Part shown: piece by piece, positions 35,887 to 43,395 of the stretch
Layout of the letters: each line of letters begins with the position of its first letter
How positions within the stretch are numbered: the stretch's first letter is position 1
From: JBJXGE01 sp046154185
Lineage (GTDB): Bacteria; Planctomycetota; UBA8108; UBA1146; JAJFFE01
NCBI GenBank assembly: GCA_046154185.1
Contig: JBJXGE010000092.1
Location: 1 to 48,783, forward strand
Direction of reading: 5' to 3'
Length of the DNA stretch: 48,783 bases
Notes under the pieces: generated by a model
Told to the model about the DNA's origin: nothing
The model's input: only the letters and a program-made list of their open reading frames with translations
Databases searched by the model: none
Translations under genes and position numbers: made by a program

Positions 35887-36717
35887 ATGGGAGCCTTGCT
35901 GACTACGACTCGAGTACAGAGAGTTTCGTCGCAGTTGGTGGGTTGGATCGGATTGTTACTTGTCCAACCCGCGATGGCCCAAAGCGCCATCGTGAACGGC
36001 GGCTTCGACGACACCACCGGCGCACCGTGGGTATTCGTCGACCCGACGGCTACCGGCACCTTGAACTATCTGAACCAAGATGCCGCGATTTCCGGTGGCG
36101 ACGACAGCTCCGGCAACGAGTCATTCGTGTATATCGAACAGAGTTTCGCGACGGCGACCGCCGGATCACAGGCGGTCACCTTTGATTGGTCCTACTCCTC
36201 CTTCGATATCCCAGGCTTCGATGGCGCGATGTGGGACTTGCTCGACAGCGGGACCGGACTCTCCGTGATTGCAGGTCCACTGGTCTTGGCGTACGAAAGC
36301 GGCGCAGCTGGTGCGGTCAATACTCTGTTCAGCGGCAGCGGAACTTACACGTTGAGACTCGGCACGTGGTCGCTCGACAGCGGCTACGGACCGGGCACGA
36401 CGACGTTTGACAACGTCTTCGTCCCGAGCGGAGTCGTGCCGTTTCGCCGCGGCGACGTGAATCTCGACGGCTCGATCGATATCGGCGATGCCATCGCCCT
36501 GCTCACCAATCTCTTCGTTCCCGGTACCACGCCGCTCGGTTGCCTCGATTCCGGAGATTTGAACGACGATGGCACGATCAATATCGGCGATCCCATCTCC
36601 CTGCTGACGCACTTGTTCTCGGCGATCAGCCCGCCGCTGCCGCCGCCGGCCGGCGTGTGCGGCGACGATCCGACGGCGGACACGCTCCAGTGCGCGGGGT
36701 TCGGAGTGTGTCCGTGA
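35887..36717 (+). CDS. secreted protein with C-terminal dockerin-like repeats
   Basis: 276 residues. After a signal peptide (SQLVGWIGLLLVQPAMAQ), a ~150-residue beta-sandwich-like domain follows: SAIVNGGFDDTTGAPWVF..., then FDWSYSSFDIPGFDGAMWDLLDSG, and GTWSLDSGYGPGTTTFDNVFV. The build is that of a carbohydrate-binding-like or PEP-CTERM-type choice-of-anchor domain, where an N-terminal NGGFE/D motif and a terminal DNV are usual. The C-terminus holds two dockerin-like repeats (RGDVNLDGSIDIGDAIALLTNLF and SGDLNDDGTINIGDPISLLTHLF). AAAGGAAT is about 6 nt before ATG 35887; an in-frame GTG at 35854 is less likely. It is the third dockerin-like protein in a 10-kb stretch. Confidence 0.85.
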   Translation: MGALLTTTRVQRVSSQLVGWIGLLLVQPAMAQSAIVNGGFDDTTGAPWVFVDPTATGTLNYLNQDAAISGGDDSSGNESFVYIEQSFATATAGSQAVTFDWSYSSFDIPGFDGAMWDLLDSGTGLSVIAGPLVLAYESGAAGAVNTLFSGSGTYTLRLGTWSLDSGYGPGTTTFDNVFVPSGVVPFRRGDVNLDGSIDIGDAIALLTNLFVPGTTPLGCLDSGDLNDDGTINIGDPISLLTHLFSAISPPLPPPAGVCGDDPTADTLQCAGFGVCP

Positions 36718-36738
36718 GCCGACTCACGGCACGTCGCT

Positions 36739-36786
36739 ACTCTTAGCGTCACTCTTAGCGTCACTCTTAGCGTCACTCTTAGCGTC
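36739..36786. repeat. 12-bp tandem repeat, four perfect copies
   Basis: The unit ACTCTTAGCGTC is repeated four times without change, starting 22 bp after the stop of the dockerin-like gene. Perfect identity suggests recent expansion. Confidence 0.97.
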
Positions 36787-36910
36787 CATGTGTGAAATCG
36801 TCGCGGCTTCCCCGCGAGGACCAGAGGTTCTTGTGAAAGAACCCGAAGTGAATCACCGCCTGATGCAAGCTCGTGTGGACTTGCTTTGGGCCTAGTCTAA
36901 GGAGCACTCC

Positions 36911-38140
36911 ATGCAAAAAAATTGGCGCATCGGAATCGCGTACTTCCTGGCTTGGGTCATGGCCTTCAACGCTCCCGCATTCCTCTATGGCGCAGGTTAC
37001 CAAGGTGCGCCCGCCGGGGGTGCGATTCCAGCGGGCCCCATCTTTGTAGTCCCCACCATCACGACTCCGGATGAACTCATCGATATCTGGGAAGATCTCT
37101 TCGAGACACTGTTTGCCAAACCGTTTGATCCGAACCAATGGACCTACCCTCTCGAGACTCCGGTCGACCAGGAGGGCGTTTTCGCGGGTGTGAATCACCT
37201 CGGTCAATCATTCGAACTCGAGGTGTTGGTCTTCGCACCGACCCCGCTTGACACTCTTGGGCTCACTCCGCGGCAGATCCAGGCGCTTGAAGCCGCGAAC
37301 TTCACGATCAGTGCCGTGATCGGGCAACTCTCGACCGATCTTGCCACGGTTCCGGTGAGCGGCTCCGTCATCTCGACTGAAGACGCGACGCATCCGCTAG
37401 ATGTCCGCTTCGCGGTCGGCGAGCTACTCGATCCATCGAATCCCCTTTTTAGTCCGCCCCCGCTTCCCGTTACGAGCCCCGGTGATGGGGCTGGCCTGTT
37501 TCCTCTCGACATCCTCTGTTTCCCGATCCCGTTATTCTGCAGCGATCTTGACTGCGCTGAAGATTGCACGGCTGCGTACAACGCTGCCGTCGCCGCGGCT
37601 GAGGCAGCCAAAGCAGCCGCAGAGAGTGCTGCGAACGCCGCGTTTGACCTCGCTCAATCGCTAGCGGACATCCAGCGAAACGGCGAAATCGCGTCGGCGC
37701 ACAATACCTACGCTGGCGAGGTGGCGAACGCTAAATCGGCCATGGGAATCGGCCTCGCCGCGTGCGCGATCACCCTCAATGTTGCGATCACTTATTGTGC
37801 CCTCGCGTCGGTTTTCACCTGGTATACGTTTGGATTGGCAACGGCTGCGTGTATTGCCACAGCCTACATCGTGTCCGCGGGCTGCACGGCCACAGTCATG
37901 ACCGTGTTTGCGGTCGACATGGCGCAGGCAAGCAACAACCTTTCTACGAACGTGAACGCCGCAAACATCAACTACAACACCGCGATGGCCGCCGCGGCAG
38001 CGATCCGCAACAGTGCGCTCGCGACTGCGAACGCGGCGTTCGAAAGCGCTCGCGCCGCTGCCCAGGCCGCGCTCGACGCCTGTTTGCAAGATTGCATCTA
38101 CATCTGCGGGTGGATGTGGATCTGCATCTACCTTGTCTAA
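36911..38140 (+). CDS. exported Ala-rich, Cys-stapled hydrophobic protein, unrecognised
   Basis: 409 residues; I recognise no family. The signal peptide is RIGIAYFLAWVMAFNAPAFLYG. About 28-200 are a Pro-rich, beta-prone region (DIWEDLFETLFAKPFDPNQW; LGLTPRQIQALEAANF). Then come C215-x3-C219 (CAEDC), an Ala-rich helix to ~265, a strongly hydrophobic block at about 277-339 (MGIGLAACAITLNVAITYCALASVFTWYTFGLATAACIATAYIV, in part), a second Ala-rich helix at about 345-390, and C391-x3-C395 (CLQDC) leading into a very hydrophobic Cys/Trp/Tyr tail ending at 409. The two CxxxC motifs bracket the two helices symmetrically, suggesting a disulfide-stapled helical hairpin with a membrane-inserting centre. 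AAGGAG is 8 nt before ATG 36911. Function unknown; envelope or pore-like roles are only guesses. Confidence 0.8.
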   Translation: MQKNWRIGIAYFLAWVMAFNAPAFLYGAGYQGAPAGGAIPAGPIFVVPTITTPDELIDIWEDLFETLFAKPFDPNQWTYPLETPVDQEGVFAGVNHLGQSFELEVLVFAPTPLDTLGLTPRQIQALEAANFTISAVIGQLSTDLATVPVSGSVISTEDATHPLDVRFAVGELLDPSNPLFSPPPLPVTSPGDGAGLFPLDILCFPIPLFCSDLDCAEDCTAAYNAAVAAAEAAKAAAESAANAAFDLAQSLADIQRNGEIASAHNTYAGEVANAKSAMGIGLAACAITLNVAITYCALASVFTWYTFGLATAACIATAYIVSAGCTATVMTVFAVDMAQASNNLSTNVNAANINYNTAMAAAAAIRNSALATANAAFESARAAAQAALDACLQDCIYICGWMWICIYLV

Positions 38141-38178
38141 CGGTCTGCGAACACTCGTCACCAAAGACGAACTCAAGT

Positions 38179-38273
38179 TGGCGTCCATGCACACGCGGTG
38201 CGTCTCAGTCGTATTCGCTGTCGCTAAACGACCTGACGTGAATCGCGTGTCTGGACGCCACTCGGCGGTTTTT
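38179..38273 (+). terminator. extended hairpin followed by T-run
   Basis: TGGCGTCCA and ACACGCG (38179-38197) pair with CGCGTGT and TGGACGCCA (38244-38260), giving a 16-bp two-part stem over a long loop. A run of five T follows at 38269-38273, so it can terminate the 36911 gene. It may equally be a structured RNA element. Confidence 0.55.
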
Positions 38274-38384
38274 CCAGTAGGAAGTCGCGAGGAAGCGAGA
38301 CGGATCTTCGGAAACTCCGGCCACTCCGCGATCTGTTCGTTGAGCACGAGTTTCTCGTTAGACCGTGGGTAAGGGCGGCCGAAC

Positions 38385-40811
38385 TCAAGGCAGAAGCCGC
38401 GCGCGATATCCCGCGGCGAGCTCGGGCTTTTGCCAGGCGTCGTACAGCTCGGCGAGAAAGCGGCATATTCCCTGACAGTACGGGCTGTCGCTGGGAAAGT
38501 GGCTCCAGAGACCTTTCTCGGCTTCGAGCAACGCGCGTTCGGCTTCTGCGTAGCGCTGTCTCTCAAACAAGAGTCGACCGTACCAGCCAAGTGCGATCGG
38601 GATACGTGTGGTACTTGGTTGATGCTGGCGCATGAGTTCGATCACGCGCGCATACTCGTGCTCCGCGGCGTCATGGCGCTTCGAATCGTGCAGAGCATTC
38701 GCGTAATTCAACATTGCGACATGCGCACTCGGGTGATGCTCACCGTAGCGATTCACGGTGCTCGCCACGACCTCAGCGCCTGACACGCACGCCGCCTCCA
38801 CATCCCCGAGATCGAGGTAGACCGGCAACAGCGAGCTATTGATCTGCAACACGAGCGGATGGTCGGGGCTGTAGCGCGCTATTAGCAGTCGTCGCGTCTC
38901 CAAGTATTGGCGCTTCGCCTCGTCGAGCTTTCGACTCCTAACAAGACAATCGCCGCGCAGCACCCCGGCGCGTAATCGTTCGGGACTGTTCTCGATATCC
39001 ATCGGGCCGCCCGCGCGCGCCGCTCGGTCGAGCAGCGTTTCCGCGCTGGCGGTACGCTCCATGATCAACAATAACGCGGCGTATTGGAGCAGAGTGTCGA
39101 GCGTGTCGACATGACTCGCGCCTTGCGATTGCGTGCGCAGTTCAAGGACCTCGTCGTACGCCAGGAAGGCCTGATCGTATCCGCCCAGTTGAAACAAGAT
39201 GTGCGCCCGTTGCTGCGTGGCCTCGAGGCTGAGCGAATGCGTTGCCCCGAACATCGTGTTGCGCATCGCGCGTGCGCGCTCGCAATATTCGAGCGCGTCT
39301 TCGAATTTCGCGCTTTGCACGAGCGACTCCGCGATGCCGGTCAAACAATCAGCGACGCGTGCGTGCGCGTCGCCATGAACGGCGGTGTAGGTCTCGAGCG
39401 CGAGCTCGAGGTTTTCACCGGCCGAACTGAACTCGCCGAGCCGCATCTGAGCGGCCGCCAGGATGTAGCGGAGATCGGCGGAGAGAATGGTATCGTCGCC
39501 GTGACTTGCGATTTCGAGTGCCAGCAGACTTTCGGCTTCTTCCGTCGCTTCATTGAGCCCGCCGCGATAGATCGCGATCTCGCAGGCAATCTTGCGTGCA
39601 TAAAGAACTGCGGCGTCCTCGGGGACGAGACGTTCGCGCGCACGCTCGACGGCTCGTCCGGCTTGCGTCGCTGCGTGCTCGAGACGTCCTGCGTGCAGCT
39701 CGGCCTTCGCGAAGCTGCTCAGCGCGTTGACTTCGAGCTCCGGGGAATCCGGCTGCGCGGCGCGGAGCAAATCGCTCGCGCGCTCGAGATGGCGGCTCGC
39801 CTCATCAAAAGCGCGCAGCCCCAGGTAGAACCGCCCGACCGTATAGCGCAGATGCCCTTCGACTCCTTTGGCGAGCGGCTCGCCGCTCTCGCACGCTGCC
39901 GCGACGCGATCGACTAACTCGCGCACTGGGATGTTCTCGTCCGCTTCGGTCTCCGGCAGCACGCCCCACAAGAGATCTCGAAACATCCGCAACGTGTCCT
40001 CGGCGACCCGACGCTGCTCGACCGCAGCGATCCGCTCGACGCGTGCGGACTCCGCGGCGCGCGCGGCCTGAATGGCGTAGTAAACGCTGACAATCGAGCC
40101 GCCGACCAACGCGCACGTGATCGCCGCGAGCGCCGCCACCACGCCGCGTCGACGACGCGCAAAAAGTCGCATTCGATAACCCAGCGTCGGCGGGCGCGCC
40201 TCAATCGGGTCGCCGGCGCGAAAACGCTGAATTTCCTTCGCGAGCTCGGCGACCGTGCCGTAACGCTGCTGCCGATCGGGGGAGATGGATTTAAACGTGA
40301 TCCAACGCAGGTCCGTCGCCACGTCGGGTGCCACGACTTCGAACGGCGCAGGCGGCGTCGCGCGCACTTCGTCGAGCGCGTGCAAAAACGACTTGCCAGC
40401 GAGGTCGTGTGGCTTGCGGCCACTCAAGAGTTCGTACAACAGCAGTCCCAACGAATAGACATCACTGCGCACATCGACGTCGCGCCCGTCACCCGACATC
40501 TGCTCGGGGCTCATGTATTGCAAAGTGCCAACCAGCCCGCCGGCGCGAGTCTCGACAACGGTCGAGTCCGGATCGGGCTCGAGCAACTTTGCGACCCCGA
40601 AATCGATCAGTTTCACGGCGCCGTGCTCGTCAACGAGAATATTTGCCGGCTTCAGATCGCGATGGATCACGCCGCGTTGATGACCGTGATTGACCGCGGC
40701 GCATGCATCGGCAAACAACTGCAAACGCTGATCGAGACCGATCCGCCGCGTCGCGCAGTACTCGATGATGTTCGAGGCTTCGGCGATGTACTCCATCGCA
40801 AAGTACGGCAT
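38385..40811 (-). CDS. Ser/Thr protein kinase, C-terminal part with TPR region (downstream part of a frameshifted gene)
   Basis: 808 residues read from ATG 40811 (MPYFAMEYIAEASNIIEYC), but this is the middle of a kinase domain: the glycine loop and lysine lie in the other frame upstream (40667-41278). It carries HRDLKPAN, LIDFGVAKLL, GTLQYMSPEQ and SDVYSLGLLLYELLSGRKP, so the C-lobe is intact. A membrane segment follows at about 220-240 (GVVAALAAITCALVGGSIVSVYYA) and then about 500 residues of TPR repeats (SSAGENLELALETYTAVHGDAHARVADCLTGIAESLVQSAKFEDALEYCERAR). With the first part it would make a protein of about 960 residues, the usual length for planctomycete kinase-TPR fusions. The frame switch is near 40834-40840. 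Confidence 0.85.
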   Translation of the reverse strand: MPYFAMEYIAEASNIIEYCATRRIGLDQRLQLFADACAAVNHGHQRGVIHRDLKPANILVDEHGAVKLIDFGVAKLLEPDPDSTVVETRAGGLVGTLQYMSPEQMSGDGRDVDVRSDVYSLGLLLYELLSGRKPHDLAGKSFLHALDEVRATPPAPFEVVAPDVATDLRWITFKSISPDRQQRYGTVAELAKEIQRFRAGDPIEARPPTLGYRMRLFARRRRGVVAALAAITCALVGGSIVSVYYAIQAARAAESARVERIAAVEQRRVAEDTLRMFRDLLWGVLPETEADENIPVRELVDRVAAACESGEPLAKGVEGHLRYTVGRFYLGLRAFDEASRHLERASDLLRAAQPDSPELEVNALSSFAKAELHAGRLEHAATQAGRAVERARERLVPEDAAVLYARKIACEIAIYRGGLNEATEEAESLLALEIASHGDDTILSADLRYILAAAQMRLGEFSSAGENLELALETYTAVHGDAHARVADCLTGIAESLVQSAKFEDALEYCERARAMRNTMFGATHSLSLEATQQRAHILFQLGGYDQAFLAYDEVLELRTQSQGASHVDTLDTLLQYAALLLIMERTASAETLLDRAARAGGPMDIENSPERLRAGVLRGDCLVRSRKLDEAKRQYLETRRLLIARYSPDHPLVLQINSSLLPVYLDLGDVEAACVSGAEVVASTVNRYGEHHPSAHVAMLNYANALHDSKRHDAAEHEYARVIELMRQHQPSTTRIPIALGWYGRLLFERQRYAEAERALLEAEKGLWSHFPSDSPYCQGICRFLAELYDAWQKPELAAGYRARLLP

Positions 40812-41278
40812 GTGTTTGGCGCCAGACGCAGACTGCCCGCGGCATAAAGCTGAGCGATGTTTGGATGGCGCAGCTTTGCGAGAATCTGCGCCTCCGAGCG
40901 AAAACGCCGAATCGCGCTCGAGCTTTCGAGCCCGCGGCCCATGACTTTGAGCGCGACTTGACGGCGCGTCGAAAGCTCGACCGCCCGGTAGACGACACCC
41001 ATGCCGCCCGCGCCCAGCGATGAGGTGATCTCGTAGCCCTCGACGACCGAGCCGGGTGCAAGCACAAGCGGCTCGATGGGAACAACCGAAATCAACGCTT
41101 CGTCCGCGGCTTCGCGCTCGGAGGCAATCAACGCCAGCAGCTCAGCGCGCAGATGTGATGAGTCGGAATCAAGTCCGTCGATGAACTTCGGCAACTCGGC
41201 GGCCGGAAGCTGCAACGCGCGATGAAAGAGCTCTTGCAGCTTCTTCCAATCCGCTGAATTGAGCGCGGCACGGCTCAT
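40667..41278 (-). CDS. Ser/Thr protein kinase, N-terminal part (upstream part of a frameshifted gene)
   Basis: The open frame runs from ATG 41278 and gives 203 residues, but only the first ~147 are kinase sequence: a ~65-residue N-terminal region (LQELFHRALQLPAAELPKFIDGL), then the N-lobe with SSLGAGGMGVVYRAVE, VALKVM and FRSEAQILAKLRHPNIAQLYAAG. After that the reading frame slips and the remaining residues (SLRLAPNTCRTLRW...) are out of frame. Adding one base at the GGG around 40836-40838 joins LYAAG to a QSASGAKHMPYFAMEYI continuation. ATG 41278 overlaps the stop of the ECF sigma gene (ATGA), so the kinase is coupled to it. Either a real mutation or an assembly/homopolymer error. Confidence 0.85.
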   Translation of the reverse strand: MSRAALNSADWKKLQELFHRALQLPAAELPKFIDGLDSDSSHLRAELLALIASEREAADEALISVVPIEPLVLAPGSVVEGYEITSSLGAGGMGVVYRAVELSTRRQVALKVMGRGLESSSAIRRFRSEAQILAKLRHPNIAQLYAAGSLRLAPNTCRTLRWSTSPKPRTSSSTARRGGSVSISVCSCLPMHAPRSITVINAA

Positions 41279-41871
41279 GACTCCGCTCCACCGGATTCGT
41301 CATCGCAACCATTGAGACGCACACGTAACCAGGCGCGCGTGAATGTCCAGTCTTGCTTCACTTTCGCAGGCGAAATATCGAGCAACTCGGCGGTCTCTTC
41401 GAGATTGAAATCGAGTAAGTAGCGCAACGTGACGATGGCGCACTTGAGCTCGTCGATCGCGGCGAGTTCCCGCAGCGCACTTTCGATTTCGAGACTCTCC
41501 GGAGCGATGTTGCCGCTCGTCTCGAGCGCGAGATCCTCGATCGGCAAGCGTTGCCAACCGCCGCCGCGTTTCGGCCCGTGACGTCGCCGCGCGTGCTCAA
41601 TCAGAATGCGCCGCATGGCCAACGACGCGTTGATGATAAACGAAGTGCGGTCCGCAAATGCGACACGCGAGTCTTTGATCAGTCGCAAATATGCTTCATG
41701 CACGAGCGCGGTCGCATCGAGAGTATGGCCTGGCGCCTCGCATGCGATGCGGCGCCGCGCGAGGCCACGCAATTGCTCGTAGGCGGCCGGCAGTAACGCC
41801 TCGATGCTTTCACGCTGCGCACCGGGCGCCGCCCGCGACCCTTCGGCGCCGGATAGAGGTTCGCTGTTCAT
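41275..41871 (-). CDS. ECF sigma factor, planctomycete/acidobacterial kinase-linked type
   Basis: A 198-residue sigma factor of the group NCBI models as TIGR02999-like. Sigma-2 is the specific form LLPAAYEQLRGLARRRIACEAPGHTLDATALVHEAYLRLIKDSRVAFADRTSFIINASLAMRRILIEHARRR. Sigma-4 is LREL..DELKCAIVTLRYLLDFNLEETAELLDISPAKVKQDWTFTRAWLRVRL, with a helix-turn-helix. I chose ATG 41871; a TTG at 41904 is also in frame. The stop overlaps the start of the kinase gene (ATGA), a linkage known for planctomycete ECF groups, where the kinase is thought to control the sigma factor instead of an anti-sigma protein. The 150-bp gap upstream to the ABC operon holds a 7-bp hairpin (GCTCCGA/TCGGAGC, 41945-41975). 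Confidence 0.9.
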   Translation of the reverse strand: MNSEPLSGAEGSRAAPGAQRESIEALLPAAYEQLRGLARRRIACEAPGHTLDATALVHEAYLRLIKDSRVAFADRTSFIINASLAMRRILIEHARRRHGPKRGGGWQRLPIEDLALETSGNIAPESLEIESALRELAAIDELKCAIVTLRYLLDFNLEETAELLDISPAKVKQDWTFTRAWLRVRLNGCDDESGGAES

Positions 41872-42021
41872 GCGGTTTGTCTGTCCAGTCGCGCTCAAAC
41901 GCAACGCTCGCGATGGCGTTAACTGCCGGTCACTGTATTCGGCCGCTCCGAGAATCGCGTGCTGCCCATCGGAGCCCTTTGCGCGATCGCGGCCCCGGAT
42001 GCTGCTTCGGGTATCCGCTCT

Positions 42022-43395
42022 TCAAGCCGCCAGACGCCGGGGCGAGAGTCGTGCCGCGGCCCCGAGCATCGCGACGACCGCTAATCCCAAAATGCCGCTC
42101 ACGCTCTTGCCGACGCGCCCAATCCAGGCCGCGCGTGGTTCTTCGTCGAACTCAAAACGCGGGAGTTGATCCAGGTCCGCAGCCACAATCTGTTGACGCT
42201 TGTGGAACTTCGGCTCGTAGAAGGCGAGTAGCTGTTCCTTGAAAGTGATGACTTGGTCTTGGAACACGCGGTGGCGCCAGTAGCCGGTGCCCGCCAAGTC
42301 GGTAAGCGCCTCGTTCGCGGCGATGGCGGGAGACGCAAAGCGCCAGCGCTCGACTTCGCGTTGCTGCTCGAGCGAAGCCTGTGCGAAGCGCGCCTTGACT
42401 GGTTCCATCGCGCGGCCGACCTCTTCTTGCACGGCCAGCATGCGGCTGAGCATATCCGCTTGCATGCCGGGCGGAGCGAGCTCGGGGTGATCCTTGTAGA
42501 AACTCGAGACCAATTCGTTCCCACGCTTCTCGGCATCGGCGGAGGCCTCGCGCGCCTCGGCGACGAGTTCAGCGCGCGAGGGGCTGGGGTGCAGACTCTC
42601 CACAACGACATTCAGCAAGGTCGGCAAGACGAGCACGAACACGACCCAGGCCGCGCCCGCGGCTGTCGCCGCAGCGGCCGCCGAGCGCGCGAACGTGTTC
42701 AGCAGCGCGGCGATCGCTAGCCAGAAGATGCCGTAGGCGAGGATCACGAGCACCGCCAGCCCGAGGCGCGCGCCGATGTCGTCCGCTTGACTCGAGCTAC
42801 TCGCCCACACCACCGCGGCGCTCGCGCAGCCCAAGAACGGCGCGCCGCGCGCGAGCGCACGGCGCGCGATCCACAGCCGCGGTGACGCGCCCTGCGCGAG
42901 GACCATCCGCAGGGTCCCCGCCTCGCGATCGCCCGCACACAGATCGTATGCGGCCGCGAGTAGGAACAACGGCAGCAGCCAAATCAGCACGAAGGCCAGG
43001 TCGAAGCGGCCCGACAAGAGTCGGCCCGGGTTCTCGAGTTCCGTGCGGGCTGCGGAGGGTTGCTCCGCGCGAAACACGCTGAGTAGCTCATGCGCGGGCA
43101 GCAAGTCGGATTGTCCAACCGCGAGCGCCGCGAACGGCGCCGGCGGGAGTTGGGCCACGGACGGTTGCCGAGCAACCAAACGCGGCTCCAGCGGGGAGCG
43201 CGCGAGCAGTTTGCGCAACTCGGCATCCAATCCGGCCACTGCGCTCGCCGTCGACTTCGCGTGCGCCCGCGCCGCGTCGCCGACGGCGTCGGCGTTGTGG
43301 ACGCCGTACGCGAGCGCCGCCACGAAGGCCGTGAGCAAGAGCCACGCGCTCCGCTCACCGAAGAACAGCTTGAGTTCCAGCAGTAAAGACTTCAT
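42022..43395 (-). CDS. ABC-2 type transporter permease (DUF3526-like)
   Basis: 457 residues from ATG 43395 (MKSLLLELKLFFGERSAWLLL). It has an N-terminal membrane helix, a long external loop (about 30-160; LDAELRKLLARSPLEPRLVARQPSVAQLPPAPFAAL), then a cluster of membrane helices (FVLIWLLPLFLLAAAYDL; GLAVLVILAYGIFWLAIAALL; AWVVFVLVLPTLLNVVVESL), another polar segment and a final helix (VSGILGLAVVAMLGAAARL). The internal motif DREAGTLRMVLAQG is the typical ABC-2 coupling segment. With the ATPase and the sister permease it should form an exporter of a lipid-, peptide- or protein-type substrate. ATG overlaps the preceding stop (ATGA). The open frame upstream of the ATG is a shadow of the sister permease gene. 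Confidence 0.85.
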   Translation of the reverse strand: MKSLLLELKLFFGERSAWLLLTAFVAALAYGVHNADAVGDAARAHAKSTASAVAGLDAELRKLLARSPLEPRLVARQPSVAQLPPAPFAALAVGQSDLLPAHELLSVFRAEQPSAARTELENPGRLLSGRFDLAFVLIWLLPLFLLAAAYDLCAGDREAGTLRMVLAQGASPRLWIARRALARGAPFLGCASAAVVWASSSSQADDIGARLGLAVLVILAYGIFWLAIAALLNTFARSAAAAATAAGAAWVVFVLVLPTLLNVVVESLHPSPSRAELVAEAREASADAEKRGNELVSSFYKDHPELAPPGMQADMLSRMLAVQEEVGRAMEPVKARFAQASLEQQREVERWRFASPAIAANEALTDLAGTGYWRHRVFQDQVITFKEQLLAFYEPKFHKRQQIVAADLDQLPRFEFDEEPRAAWIGRVGKSVSGILGLAVVAMLGAAARLSPRRLAA

